A stretch of DNA of 32,431 nt from Bacteroidales bacterium (lineage in GTDB: Bacteria; Bacteroidota; Bacteroidia; Bacteroidales; UBA932), in the NCBI GenBank assembly GCA_017614715.1, contig JAGABI010000017.1:1-32431 (forward strand). The letters run 5' to 3'. Below the pieces are notes generated by a model that worked only from the letters and a program-made list of their open reading frames with translations, was not told where the DNA came from and searched no databases. This document shows, piece by piece, positions 16,798 to 31,170 of this stretch (positions within the stretch are counted from its first letter, which is position 1; every line of letters starts with the position of its first letter). The position numbers and the translations under genes were made by a program.

Positions 16798-18551
16798 TAG
16801 AGCGGATGACAAAATACTCCTTTATCCTGCTTTCTGCCGATAAGGAGAAGTTCCTGGAAGATCTCACAGAGCTGGGTGTGGTGGACATCACCCGCTCCAG
16901 CAAGCCTGTGGATGCCGCTTCTGCATCGATACTGGCAGAGGCTGCCGGCATTAAAAAGCAAATGGCGGCCCTGGCGGCGGAGACCAGCGACGAACTGGTA
17001 AAGATTCGCGAGGAGTTGCAGATTGAGCGTAGGAAATACGCCGCCGCTCTCCCGTGGGGCGACTTTTCTAAAGATGCCATAGAAGATCTCCGGAGCCGCG
17101 GCCTGGATATCCACTTCCATCAGATATCCACCAAAAGGTTCAATCCGGAATGGGAGAATCAGGTTCCGCTGCAGGTTGTATATCAGGATAAGGCAAACAC
17201 ATACTTCACCACCGTCCTTTCCGATGGGTCAAAGTTGGATGCACAGCTTCTCAACTGCGAAATATCCGCACCCGAAGCATGTGCATCGGACATCAAGGTG
17301 CGTGTGGACTCTTTGGAGGCCGCTGCCGCCGAGTGTCTCTTCCAGATAAGGGAGGCAAAGGAGAACGATATGCCGATGCTCCAGAAGGAGTATGAATCGG
17401 TAATGGGGCGTCTGGACCACTATCTGGCGGGCGTCGCTGCCAGCAGTGCTGCAGACAATGTCCTCTCGGTATTTGTCGGTTTTGCCCCCGAGACAGAGGA
17501 TGCAAGGCTGGAGAAGGAGTTTGAGAAGCTGGATGCATTCTGCATCAAAGAGGTTGCCCGTGAAGAGGATAACCCTCCCATCAAACTCAAGAACAACAAG
17601 TTTGCCCGCGAATTCGAGCGTATTACCGCGATGTACGGCATGCCGGTTTACAGCGAGGCCGATCCGACCCCTGTAATCTCGATATTTTTCCTGCTATTTT
17701 TCGCGATGTGTATGGGTGACGCCGGATACGGCCTGGTATTGATTCTCGCCGGCATTGCGATTGGCAAGGGTTGGCTCAAGATAGGCATGTTCAACGGCCT
17801 TGGCACCCTCATCACAATCCTGGGTGTCGCAACCACTGTCGTCGGCCTTGTGCTGGGTACTGCATTCGGCATTGACCTGCGCACTGCAGCATGGGTTCCG
17901 GAGTGGCTGCATAGCTGTATGCTCCCCGCCAAGTTCCCCGGCACCACATACGATTACGGAATGGTACTATCCATTATCGTAGGTATCATCCATCTATGCC
18001 TGGCAATGACGGTGAAGGCGGTGATGTTCTCCAAGCGCTTCGGTTTCAAGGAAACTTTGAGCGCCTGGGGGTGGCTGCTGCTGATTGTCGGCGGCATTGT
18101 AATAGCGCTTTGCACCCTTGGCGGGGTATTCTCGCCCGAGGCCACCCGCATCGCAATAATCGCAGTAGGCGGGCTCTCTTTCCTGGGTATTTTCCTGTTT
18201 AACAAGCCGGGCCGCAATCCTCTAATCAATATCGGTGCCGGCCTGTGGGATACCTACCAGACTGCCACCGGCCTGCTGGGCGATGTGCTCAGCTACATCC
18301 GCCTGTATGCCCTTGGCCTTGCCGGCGGTATGCTGGGCGGCGCATTCAACACTTTGGGTAACATGGTGTTGGGCGACAGCGTGGCAACGTGGATTCCCTA
18401 TGCACTGATATTGCTCGTAGGTCACACCCTGAACCTGCTGATGTGCTGCCTGGGAGCCTTTGTCCACCCGTTGCGTCTCAATTTCCTGGAGTATTTCAAG
18501 AACAGCGGATATGAGGGCATGGGTGCCAAATACAATCCTTTGAAAAAATAA
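16794..18551 (+). CDS. V/A-type ATPase subunit I (membrane stator)
   Basis: The 585-residue stator subunit that forms the ion half-channels against the K ring. The cytosolic N-terminal arm (about 1-290) contains coiled-coil stretches that bind the peripheral stalk. The C-terminal half has about seven or eight membrane segments starting near residue 292 (SIFFLLFFAMCMGDAGYGLVL). The conserved stator arginine is Arg503 in SYIRLYALGLAGG, and GHTLNLLMCCLGAFVHPLRL lies near the end. The protein is shorter than the roughly 650 residues of many archaeal homologues but normal for Bacteroidota. The start overlaps D by four bases; an alternative ATG four codons in (MTKYSF) matches some homologues equally well. 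Followed by an A-rich 21-base gap and subunit K. Confidence 0.93.
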   Translation: MIERMTKYSFILLSADKEKFLEDLTELGVVDITRSSKPVDAASASILAEAAGIKKQMAALAAETSDELVKIREELQIERRKYAAALPWGDFSKDAIEDLRSRGLDIHFHQISTKRFNPEWENQVPLQVVYQDKANTYFTTVLSDGSKLDAQLLNCEISAPEACASDIKVRVDSLEAAAAECLFQIREAKENDMPMLQKEYESVMGRLDHYLAGVAASSAADNVLSVFVGFAPETEDARLEKEFEKLDAFCIKEVAREEDNPPIKLKNNKFAREFERITAMYGMPVYSEADPTPVISIFFLLFFAMCMGDAGYGLVLILAGIAIGKGWLKIGMFNGLGTLITILGVATTVVGLVLGTAFGIDLRTAAWVPEWLHSCMLPAKFPGTTYDYGMVLSIIVGIIHLCLAMTVKAVMFSKRFGFKETLSAWGWLLLIVGGIVIALCTLGGVFSPEATRIAIIAVGGLSFLGIFLFNKPGRNPLINIGAGLWDTYQTATGLLGDVLSYIRLYALGLAGGMLGGAFNTLGNMVLGDSVATWIPYALILLVGHTLNLLMCCLGAFVHPLRLNFLEYFKNSGYEGMGAKYNPLKK

Positions 18552-18995
<444 letters not shown>

Positions 18996-19016
18996 TTTAA
19001 GATTTGTCATCAAGAG

Positions 19017-19059
19017 TGTCGCTCAGTCCTGATTCTTTCCGGGGCTGGGCGACATTTTT
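19017..19059 (+). terminator. Factor-independent terminator of the ATPase operon
   Basis: TGTCGCTCAGTCC (19017-19029) pairs with GGGCTGGGCGACA (19042-19054) over 13 bp with two G-U pairs, followed by five T (19055-19059). On the opposite strand there is no T run, so it serves the plus-strand operon and not the convergent xerD gene. Confidence 0.85.
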
Positions 19060-19063
19060 ATAC

Positions 19064-19966
19064 CTAGCGCTCCGGATGGTATTTGAGGATACTCTCCTGC
19101 CACTTTGCGGTGTCTATGTGGGTGTAGATTTCTGTGGTGAGGATGGATTCATGGCCAAGCATCTGCTGGACCACGCGCAAATCGGCACCGTTCTCCACCA
19201 GATGGGTGGCAAACGAGTGGCGGAAGGTGTGGGGGGAGATGGCTTTGCCGATGCCCGCCGCAGCGGCCTGGTCGGTGACAATCTTGAACACCATCTGGCG
19301 TGTGAGCGGGTTGCCACGACGGTTGAGGAACAGGAAGTCTTCCTTGCCCCGGGCCACCGGCAGGGTGCGTCGCTGCTCAAGATACAGAGTGACAGCATTT
19401 ACGGCATAATCCCCCACGGGAATCAGCCGCTGTTTGCTCCCTTTACCCTTGACTCGGATGAACCTTTCATCAAAGAACAGGTCGGATATTTTGAGGGTGA
19501 TAAGCTCGCTTACGCGCAATCCACAGCTATAGAGCATCTCCAGCATAGCCTTGTTGCGATGTCCCTCCGGCTTTGAGAGGTCCACAGAGTTGATAATGGC
19601 CTCCACCTCTTTTACAGAGAGCACTACCGGCAGGTATTTTTGCATCTTTGGGGCGTCGAGGACGTCGCAAGGGGTGCGGGGGATGCGGCCTTCCCGCTCA
19701 AGAAAGTCGAAGAACGATTTGATGGAACTGATCACACGGGCTTGTGACCGCTTGGAGATATTGTTTTCTGCAAGGGTGGCGATATAACGGCAAAGATTAT
19801 CTCCGGTGGCATCTTCTATCCGCTGGCAGCCATTGCTTCCAAGGTATGCGCACAGCGCAGTCACATCCCGGGAATAGCTCTCGATGGTATTGGGGGACAT
19901 GCTCCGCTCAAAGCGCAGATAGCTGCGGTAGTCGGCAATCGCACCGGAGAAGTTATCGCCCGCCAT
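19064..19966 (-). CDS. xerD: Tyrosine recombinase XerD
   Basis: A 300-residue site-specific recombinase of the XerC/D type, which resolves chromosome dimers at dif in the terminus together with a partner recombinase and FtsK. N-terminal SAM-like core-binding domain (about 8-95) and C-terminal catalytic domain. Catalytic residues are all present: Arg151 (CGLRVSE), Lys175 (VKGKGSKQR), His246 and Arg249 (SPHTFRHSFATHL), His272 (MLGHESI) and nucleophile Tyr281 (TEIYTHID). Spacing matches E. coli XerD within two or three residues. Bacteroidota genomes also carry other integrase-family recombinases; the full length and housekeeping neighbours favour XerD. The start overlaps the end of nth by 14 bases. 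Confidence 0.9.
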   Translation of the reverse strand: MAGDNFSGAIADYRSYLRFERSMSPNTIESYSRDVTALCAYLGSNGCQRIEDATGDNLCRYIATLAENNISKRSQARVISSIKSFFDFLEREGRIPRTPCDVLDAPKMQKYLPVVLSVKEVEAIINSVDLSKPEGHRNKAMLEMLYSCGLRVSELITLKISDLFFDERFIRVKGKGSKQRLIPVGDYAVNAVTLYLEQRRTLPVARGKEDFLFLNRRGNPLTRQMVFKIVTDQAAAAGIGKAISPHTFRHSFATHLVENGADLRVVQQMLGHESILTTEIYTHIDTAKWQESILKYHPER

Positions 19967-20597
19967 CCTTCGCCTTCTTTTGGTGTTCTTTGCAGAAAGG
20001 GGCCAGACCGCACTGTTCGCAGAGCGGCTTTATGGCCTTGCACACGTAGCGTCCGTGCAAAATCAGCCAGTGGTGTGCCAGGGGGCGCTTCTCCGGCGGG
20101 ATGTTGGCGGTCAGGTCTTTCTCCACCGCCAGCGGGGTGGTTCCCTGCGAGAGGCCCAGCCTGTGCGATACGCGGAATACGTGGGTGTCCACAGCAATAA
20201 CCGGCTTGTCCCAGAGCACGCTGGTTACCACGTTGGCGGTCTTGCGTCCAACGCCCGGGAGTTTCTGAAGCAGTTCGCCGTCGTCGGGCACTTCGCCTGC
20301 AAAGTCGCTCAAAATCATCCTGGCGGCATCTATCAGGTGCTGAGTCTTGCTGTTCGGGTACGATACAGATTTAATGTATGGGAAAACGTCGTCGAAGCTG
20401 GCGGCGGCCATGTCGGCAGGGGTGGGGAAGGCCTCGAACAGCGCTGGGGTTACCATATTGACTCGTTTGTCGGTACACTGGGCGGATAGCATTACCGCCA
20501 CCAGCAGCTGCCAGGGGTTGGCAAAATGCAGCTCCGGCTTGGCAACGGGCATAGTGGTCTCAAACCATCCGATTATGTCGGCATATCGTTTTTTCAT
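19953..20597 (-). CDS. nth: Endonuclease III (DNA glycosylase/AP lyase)
   Basis: A 214-residue base-excision repair enzyme that removes oxidised pyrimidines and nicks the abasic site. The helix-hairpin-helix LPGVGRKTANVV (113-124) carries catalytic Lys119; catalytic Asp137 sits in AVDTHVFRV. The C-terminal [4Fe-4S] cluster ligands are Cys186, Cys193, Cys196 and Cys202 (CX6CX2CX5C). Each position is one less than in E. coli Nth, so the call is secure. It lies between ftsE (10-base gap from ftsE's stop) and xerD (14-base overlap), giving an ftsE-nth-xerD transcript on the minus strand. Confidence 0.96.
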   Translation of the reverse strand: MKKRYADIIGWFETTMPVAKPELHFANPWQLLVAVMLSAQCTDKRVNMVTPALFEAFPTPADMAAASFDDVFPYIKSVSYPNSKTQHLIDAARMILSDFAGEVPDDGELLQKLPGVGRKTANVVTSVLWDKPVIAVDTHVFRVSHRLGLSQGTTPLAVEKDLTANIPPEKRPLAHHWLILHGRYVCKAIKPLCEQCGLAPFCKEHQKKAKDGGR

Positions 20598-20606
20598 TGG
20601 GATGCG

Positions 20607-21317
<711 letters not shown>

Positions 21318-21321
21318 AAAG

Positions 21322-21329
21322 CAAATTTA
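21322..21329 (-). promoter_or_regulatory. -7-type box directly before ftsE
   Basis: The minus strand reads TAAATTTG, an exact TAnnTTTG match, and ends four bases before the ftsE ATG at 21317. If used, transcription would begin at or within about four bases of the start codon. Confidence 0.4.
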
Positions 21330-21341
21330 GAAAAAATAGCT

Positions 21342-21349
21342 TAATTTTG
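21342..21349 (+). promoter_or_regulatory. -7-type box before the TPR gene
   Basis: TAATTTTG is an exact TAnnTTTG match. A start near 21354-21356 leaves about 20 bases to the ATG at 21376, but almost none to the ATG at 21358. This is one reason to prefer the downstream start. Confidence 0.45.
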
Positions 21350-21375
21350 ACGTTACAATGGCTAGCTGTAACAAA

Positions 21376-24300
21376 ATGCGAAACAAGATAATATGCGCTG
21401 CAATCGTGCTGCTTATGCTGCCGGTTGCCATCAGCCTCCGGGCACAGGTGCAGGGAGGCGACTCTTTCGCTATCAGGCTGGAGCAGGCGAAAGAGCTTTA
21501 CAATAGCGGGATGTATGTCTCTGCAGAACGGGAGCTGGAGGCCCTGGCAGAAGATTTGCCCGACAAGCACTCCCTGCTCTATTCAGAGGTGATGGCCAAC
21601 AAGATAATGTGCGCCATTGCGCTTGGGCGCAAGGATGTGGACGGTCTTGTGAAGAATCTGGAGGTGGATTTCCCCAACGACCCGCAGCTGGCGGTGCTCA
21701 AGATGAACCTTGCCGACGCCAAGTTTGACAGTCAGGATTATACAGAAGCGCTGGTGATGTACGAGGGAATCCAGCCCCGCAACCTGTATCGCAGCGCACA
21801 TACCCCGTTCTATTTCAAGAAATCTTACTGCAGCATATATGCCGGCAAATACGATGTCGCCCTGGAGGGGTTCCAGAAGGTAATCGGTATGCCGCAGTCG
21901 CAATATACATACCCGGCAATCTATTATTCCGGTTATGTGAATTATCTGGAGAAGCGTTTCGACGACGCCTACTCTTACTTTGAGGCGGCCCGCAAGGACT
22001 CCCGCTTTGAACTGCTGGCAGAATACTACATGGTGGAATGCAAGTTCATGATGAAGGACTACGATTACACCATAGAGAACGGCCCCAAACTCTATTCCAA
22101 GGTCAACAAGCAGCAGAAAGCCGATTTGAGCAGGATGGTGGCTGAGTCATATTTTGGCAAGGGCGACAACCAGGAGGCGATGCGGCACCTGCAGCAATAC
22201 CTCAATTCCGGGGTCAACGTCACCCGCAAGGACCGTTATTTCTACGGCGTGCTTGCGTATTCCCTTGGCGAAACAGACAAGGCAATAGAGCATCTCTCAC
22301 AGGTTGTGGGGAACGAAGATGTAATCGGCCAGAGTTCATATTACTATCTGGGCAACTGCTTCCTGAAGCGCCGCAACAAGATGGCTGCCCTGGAGGCTTT
22401 CAAAGCCGCAGCCGCGATGAACTATGACGACCTTGTTACGGAAGATGCCATGTTCAACCTGGCCAAGCTCAGTTATGACGTGAATAAAGACATATCTGTA
22501 TTTGGCCGGTATGTGGACAAATATCCCAACAGCGGAAAAGATGATGTCATCAACTCTTATGTGGCCACCTCGTCGCTGGAGGGGAAAGATTACGTCTCTG
22601 CCATCGAGGCGCTCCATAAGATTGCCTCTCCCGGGGCGCAGGACAGGGTCAACCTGCAAAAAGCCCTGCTGCTCCGCTCCGTGGAGCTTATAAACAACGG
22701 CAGCTATCGCTCTGCAGTACCTCTGCTTGAGGAGGCTGAGGAGTTGGATGCCAACCAGATGACCACCGATGTCTCCCGGTTCTATCTGGCAGATTGCTAC
22801 TATCATCTGGGCAACTATCGCGGGGCCCTTTCCAAGCAGAACTCCCTGCTCATGACTCCCGAATTTATGGACACCGACCTTGGCGGGGACCTCTGTTACA
22901 ATCTTGGTTATACCCATTTCAAACTCGGTGATTTTGAATCGGCCGCCAAATACTTTGAAAAATATCTCGATGTGGCCGACGGAAGCGACCGGGAGATGTT
23001 CAAGGATGCCGGAGTCCGGCTGGCCGACTCTTATTTCATGCGTAACAACTATTCCGCTGCGGCCAAGGAATACGAGCGTGTGGCGACCCAGTTCCGCGAC
23101 GGCGACCTCTATCCCTGGTATCAGGCCTCCCTGGCTTACGGTCTCGCCGGCAGTGAAGCCAAGAAGCAGAGCATACTGGAATCTGCAGTCAAGCAGAACC
23201 GCAACTCTCCGCTCTATATGAATACCCTGTATGAACTCGGCCGCGCTTATGTCCAAGCGGGCAAAAACGAGAAGGCCAAGGGTGTATTCAACGAGATTAT
23301 CTCTTCCCGCGACAGTCTCTACTACGGCCGCTCCCTGTTGGAGATGGCTATGATAAATGTCAATTCCGGCAATTACCAGCAGGCTATATCGTATTACGAC
23401 AAAGTCATCCGTCAGCTGCCGGGTACCTCCGATGCCAAGAGCGCACTGGCCGGCATGGAGAGCGTCTATCAGTTGCAGAACCGTCCTTCTGAGTATCTGG
23501 CTTATCTGGACAAGGTCGGTATGTCCAACATCAAGACAGAAGGGGAGAAAGAGGATATGATATACAATGCGGCAGAGCAGATTTACCTTTCCGGGAATCA
23601 CTCTGAGGCGTTGCGCGCACTGCGCTCATACATCGATACCTATCCAAACGGCGGTCACACCGGTATGGCCTACTATTATATGGCAGAGGCCTACCGCAAG
23701 CTGGGGCGCAAGGAGTTCGCGGCTGATTCTTATGAGAAGGCGATGTCTTATGACCTGGGTGAATACGCTGAGGCTGCAAATCTTCAATATGCCGACCTCA
23801 CTTACAGCCTGGGGCAGTACGACAAGGCGTCAGAGGCATATCAGGCTCTGCTTGGCATAGCGTCCGATGATGATGCCAGGACCAAGTCTCGTCTCGGCAT
23901 GATGCTGTCGGAATATGGCAGCCGCCATTACATGAAGGCGATAGAAGAAGCAGAACAGCTCCGCAAGGTCACTACAGACGCGTCGGCTTTGCGCCAGGCA
24001 GATTTCATCTCTGCAAAATCTTACATCGTCCTGGGCAACCGCGAAGCGGCCAAGCCTCTCCTGACCCGCCTGAGCGACGATGTCAGCGATGCAATTGGCG
24101 CAGAGAGCGCATACATCCTGATAGAGGATACATACAATTCAGGCGACTATACCGCACTGGAGAATATGGTCTACGAATTTTCCGACAAGAATTCCAACCA
24201 GGTTTACTGGCTGGCCAAGAGCTTCATAGCGCTGGGTGATTCATTTGCCGACCGCGCTGATTGGGAGCAGGCCAAGGCCACCTGGCAGAGCATTGCCGAC

Positions 24301-24386
24301 AACTATAAGTCCACCGGCAAGCAGGACGATGTCCTGGAGCAGGTCAAGATGAGACTTATGAAGGTTCAATCTAAGAATTCCGCAAA

Positions 24387-24390
<4 letters not shown>
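21376..24390 (+). CDS. Large exported tetratricopeptide-repeat protein
   Basis: A 1004-residue exported protein with a signal peptide (about 1-24, ending ISLRA-Q) followed by TPR-like helical repeats along nearly its whole length. Typical repeat pieces are LEQAKELYNSGMYVSAEREL, YHLGNYRGAL, YTHFKLGDFESAAKYFEKYL, LYELGRAYVQAGKNEKAKGVF and YYYMAEAYRKLGRKEFAADSYEKAM. It should form a long solenoid in the periplasm or on the inner face of the outer membrane and act as a scaffold for protein partners. No enzymatic domain is visible. The ATG at 21376 fits both signal peptide and promoter spacing; an ATG at 21358 would add MASCNK. It ends in a four-base overlap with the beta-barrel gene, so the two products probably work together. 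Specific function unknown. Confidence 0.85.
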
Positions 24391-28060
<3,670 letters not shown>

Positions 28061-28075
28061 GGCGTCCGCTTTCCG

Positions 28076-28975
28076 CTAGATGTTGTCGGTTCCGAGTTTC
28101 TGGAACCCCTCGCCCAGGATTTCTGCCGAATCAATCACGTTGATAAAGGCGTAAGGGTCTGTCTTTGCGATGATCTCGCGCAGGCGGATCATCTCCCTGC
28201 GCCCGAGCACGACATAGATTATGTCGCGTCCTTCACCTGAGTAAAGCCCCTTGCCGGGGATGAGGGTTGCCCCGCGCTCCATATCGTTGATTATGAAGTT
28301 GCGGATTTCCTCGCTCTTGCTGGTGATAATCATCAGCGTCTTGGCCCGCTTGGGACCCTCCAGTATGAAGTCTATCATACGGCTCTCCACAAAGATGATT
28401 ATCCAGGAGTACATAGGCAGTTTCCAGTCGCCGAAGGCTACCACGGAGCTGAGGGTAATCAGTCCGTCAACGATTACGGTTGCAGTGCCCATGGAGAGAT
28501 GGGTGTACTTGCGCAGTATCATCGCAATAATATCGCTGCCGCCGGTAGTGGCGTGAGAGCGGTACACCAGCCCCAGGCCAAGGCCATAGACCACGCCGCC
28601 AAAGATGGAGGCGATAATCTGGTGCTGATAGCCAGCCATCTCCATTACTTCCGGCTCTATGAGCGACGCATAGCCGTAAACGCGGTGCAGCAGCTGCATG
28701 AACAGCGGTAGCAGTATAGTGCTCACAATGGTCTTGATACCGAACCGGTTGCCGAGGATAAAGAACCCGATAATCAGCAACGGCACGTCCATACAGAGGG
28801 CCGCGAACTCGGTCTCGACGCCCCAGAGGTGGTGGAACACGATACCGAGACCGTAAGTCCCTCCGGGGGCAAAGCCATAGGGCTCTACCAGCATCACCGC
28901 TCCGAGGGCAAAGATAAAGTTGCCCAGAATGAGCAGCAGATACTCTTTTATTGATGTTTTAAGCGTACTCTTCAT
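28076..28975 (-). CDS. YitT family membrane protein (DUF161 + DUF2179)
   Basis: A 299-residue inner-membrane protein with an N-terminal block of about five or six membrane helices (residues about 10-200; GNFIFALGAVMLVEPYGFAPGGTYGLG and IIASIFGGVVYGLGLGLVYRSHATTGGSDI are family hallmarks). A cytoplasmic DUF2179 ferredoxin-like domain lies at about 210-290 (KTLMIITSKSEEIRNFI, RGATLIPGKGLYSG, REIIAKTDPYAFINV). The substrate of the family is not established. The ATG is directly downstream of the tRNA-Cys terminator with no visible promoter between them, so its transcription may depend on read-through from the tRNA. Confidence 0.88.
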   Translation of the reverse strand: MKSTLKTSIKEYLLLILGNFIFALGAVMLVEPYGFAPGGTYGLGIVFHHLWGVETEFAALCMDVPLLIIGFFILGNRFGIKTIVSTILLPLFMQLLHRVYGYASLIEPEVMEMAGYQHQIIASIFGGVVYGLGLGLVYRSHATTGGSDIIAMILRKYTHLSMGTATVIVDGLITLSSVVAFGDWKLPMYSWIIIFVESRMIDFILEGPKRAKTLMIITSKSEEIRNFIINDMERGATLIPGKGLYSGEGRDIIYVVLGRREMIRLREIIAKTDPYAFINVIDSAEILGEGFQKLGTDNI

Positions 28976-28981
28976 AATAAG

Positions 28982-29015
28982 AAAAAGAGCTGACCAATAG
29001 CGAATTCGTCAGCTC
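28982..29015 (-). terminator. Terminator after tRNA-Cys, touching the yitT leader
   Basis: On the minus strand GAGCTGAC (29015-29008) pairs with GTCAGCTC (28994-28987) over 8 bp around a 13-base loop, followed by five T (28986-28982). The T run ends six bases before the ATG of the YitT gene. Confidence 0.75.
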
Positions 29016-29024
29016 CAATATTGT

Positions 29025-29098
29025 TGGAGGTACCAAGCAGAATCGAACTGCTGTCCCAGGTTTTGCAGACCTGTGCCTAACCACTCGGCCATGGTACC
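29025..29098 (-). tRNA. tRNA-Cys, anticodon GCA
   Basis: The minus strand folds as a full cloverleaf. The acceptor stem is GGTACCA (29098-29092) with TGGTACC (29035-29029), discriminator T, and the CCA end is encoded (29027-29025). The D-arm carries GAGTGGTTAGGC, the anticodon loop CTGCAAA reads GCA (Cys), and the T-arm has GTTCGATTC. At 74 bases including CCA it is a normal tRNA-Cys. Transcribed divergently from the PgpH-like gene. Confidence 0.95.
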
Positions 29099-29113
29099 TT
29101 TAGATGCGGAGTG

Positions 29114-29145
29114 CGAAGATATGGTATTTTTCAGAAATAACCAAG
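29114..29145 (-). promoter_or_regulatory. tRNA-Cys promoter
   Basis: The minus strand has CTTG (29145-29142) followed, 20 bases on, by TATCTTCG (29121-29114). This fits the Bacteroidota -33/-7 layout (TTTG, 19-21 bases, TAnnTTTG) with one mismatch in each box. The tRNA 5' end lies 16 bases downstream. Confidence 0.5.
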
Positions 29146-29152
29146 AATTGTT

Positions 29153-29160
29153 TACCTTTA
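29153..29160 (+). promoter_or_regulatory. Possible -7 box before the PgpH-like gene
   Basis: TACCTTTA matches TAnnTTTG except for the last base, with a T-rich stretch about 20 bases upstream. It ends six bases before the ATG at 29167, so the leader would be very short. Confidence 0.3.
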
Positions 29161-29166
29161 CACTTT

Positions 29167-31170
29167 ATGAAGAGAGTTCGCATACCACTTTTGTTCCTGG
29201 CTGTTGCGGCGGTAATGATGTTGTTTTACACCGACCGCAACAATTTCCGCTACCGCTATCAGGTGGGCAGCCCGTGGAACTACGAAACTCTCACCGCCAC
29301 TTTTGATTTTCCCATCCTTAAATCGGAAGAGCAGCTGCAACAGGAGCGGGAGCAGAAATCGGAGCAGCATCTGGACTGCTACCGCTACGACGAGAATGTT
29401 ATCAAACAGGTTGCCGAGGCTTTCTCTGAGGTAGAGCCCGATTCCCTGCAGCAGTCGGTTTATGCAGCTCTGACGCAGATTTATGACAGTGGAGTGGTCT
29501 CTTCGCTGAACAGTGACGAAGAGATGATAAGTGTACGTCGCGGCAAGAGAATAGAGCAGATTCCCGCCAGCACTGTTTATACAACCGGCGAGGCCTGCGA
29601 GCATTTCCGCGAAGAGATCGGTGCCATTTCACAAGGGGTGGATGTCGATTCTCTTCTGGCCACCGGCAAACTGGCGGAGGTGTTTGTCCCCAATATGTAT
29701 TTTGATGCGCATACCACCGCCACAATGGCGCGCCAGGCGCTGGAATATATCTCCCCGACCTCCGGTATGGTGTATGCGGGGCAGAAGATTGTCTCCCGAA
29801 GGGAGATAGTCACAAGTGAGACGGCCCGCATATTGGATTCCTACAAAGCGGAGTTCATATCTGCATACGGCGGGAGTACCCAGTCCGATTTGGTGGTGCT
29901 CATGAGCCATCTATTCGTGGTCCTGATACTGCTGGCAATATATGCCCTGATGATTCTGGTCACAGACAAAACCCTGTACGGTGATTTCCGGCAGCTGTCT
30001 TTCCTTATGCTGCTCTACATCCTGGTATATGTGGCTGTGGCGGCATTCCCGGCTTCCAACGAATCTATACTTTACCTGATACCGTTCTCGCTGTACATAC
30101 TCTATACGAGGGAGTTCTTCCGCAACAGGATATGCCTTGCACTTTACCTGGCCGCCCTGCTCCCCCTGCTGGCGCTTCGTGACAACGGAGTGGAACTATA
30201 TCTGATGAATGCCCTTTCCGGGGCCGTGCTGTTGATCAGTTACAAATATTTCAACCGCGGGTTCCGCCAGTTTGCCAATTCCCTTTTTATCTTCCTGGCG
30301 CTGGTGTTCGTATATATTACCTTCAGGATTATTTCCGGTACTCCATGGTCGCAGCGGGAGCTGCTTTACCTGGCGCTCAACTCGCTGCTGGCAATAATCG
30401 GCTATCCGTTTGTGTTCGTGTTTGAGAAGATGTTCTCGCTGGTATCGCAGATGCGGCTCTGGGATCTTTCCGACACAAACAATGCCCTGCTGCAGGAGCT
30501 CTCGCGTACTGCGCCCGGATCTTTCCAGCACTCGCTCAGCGTGGCCAACATGGCAGAGGCAGGATGCCGCGCAATCGGCGGCAATACCCGTCTGGTAAGG
30601 GTAGGGGCCCTCTACCACGACATAGGCAAGATAGAGAATCCGCTGTGCTTTACGGAGAATCAGATCTCGGGAGAGAATTATCATAAAGACATGACCCCGG
30701 AGCAGAGTGCGCGTGACATTATCCGTCATGTAACCGACGGTGTGGCTCTGGCGCGGCGCAATAAACTGCCGGAGCAGGTTGTGGATATGATTGCCAGTCA
30801 TCACGGCACAACCAAAACGATGTATTTCTATACGCAATACTGCAACGACGGAGGTGACCCAGCCAACACCGAGCCCTTCACATACAAGGGCAAGCTGCCG
30901 GAGAGCAAAGAGGAGGTCGTGCTGATGTTTGCCGACAGCGTTGAGGCGGCATCCCGTTCACTTGGCGATTATTCCCAGCAGAGCATCGCTGCCCTGGTGA
31001 ACCGGATAATGGATGGCAAGATAGCAGACGGCCAGATAGCCAAAGGTGACATCACCCTTGGCGAGATAGATAAGTTAAAACAGATATTTACAGAGAATCT
31101 GCAGCAGATATATCACGGCCGCATTGCCTACCCCAAGGCTAAGAAGCCTCAGAAGCAGAGCGCTTCTTGA
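29167..31170 (+). CDS. PgpH-like 7TM-HD phosphohydrolase (probable c-di-AMP phosphodiesterase)
   Basis: A 667-residue inner-membrane protein: one N-terminal membrane helix (about 5-20), a large periplasmic domain (about 30-240), seven membrane helices (about 245-425) and a cytoplasmic HD domain (about 450-640). HD-domain residues include His484-Asp485 in LYHDIGKIENP, the upstream FQHSLSVANMAEAG, ASHHGTTKTMYFY and FADSVEAASRSL, which should bind two metal ions. This 7TMR-HDED plus HDc layout is that of Listeria PgpH, which cuts c-di-AMP to pApA; activity here is inferred from family. The ATG at 29167 starts the first membrane helix, so a longer frame opening at 29104 is rejected. The 3' end overlaps the convergent DUF368 gene by 32 bp. 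Confidence 0.88.
   Translation: MKRVRIPLLFLAVAAVMMLFYTDRNNFRYRYQVGSPWNYETLTATFDFPILKSEEQLQQEREQKSEQHLDCYRYDENVIKQVAEAFSEVEPDSLQQSVYAALTQIYDSGVVSSLNSDEEMISVRRGKRIEQIPASTVYTTGEACEHFREEIGAISQGVDVDSLLATGKLAEVFVPNMYFDAHTTATMARQALEYISPTSGMVYAGQKIVSRREIVTSETARILDSYKAEFISAYGGSTQSDLVVLMSHLFVVLILLAIYALMILVTDKTLYGDFRQLSFLMLLYILVYVAVAAFPASNESILYLIPFSLYILYTREFFRNRICLALYLAALLPLLALRDNGVELYLMNALSGAVLLISYKYFNRGFRQFANSLFIFLALVFVYITFRIISGTPWSQRELLYLALNSLLAIIGYPFVFVFEKMFSLVSQMRLWDLSDTNNALLQELSRTAPGSFQHSLSVANMAEAGCRAIGGNTRLVRVGALYHDIGKIENPLCFTENQISGENYHKDMTPEQSARDIIRHVTDGVALARRNKLPEQVVDMIASHHGTTKTMYFYTQYCNDGGDPANTEPFTYKGKLPESKEEVVLMFADSVEAASRSLGDYSQQSIAALVNRIMDGKIADGQIAKGDITLGEIDKLKQIFTENLQQIYHGRIAYPKAKKPQKQSAS

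Noticed and set aside
19004-19576. Plus-strand 190-codon frame after subunit K
   Set aside because: It begins inside or next to the ATPase terminator and runs antisense to xerD, whose six catalytic residues are all present.
29104-29166. Upstream extension of the PgpH-like protein
   Set aside because: The extra 21 residues would place charged sequence before the first membrane helix and would cover the divergent tRNA-Cys promoter; the ATG at 29167 starts at the helix.
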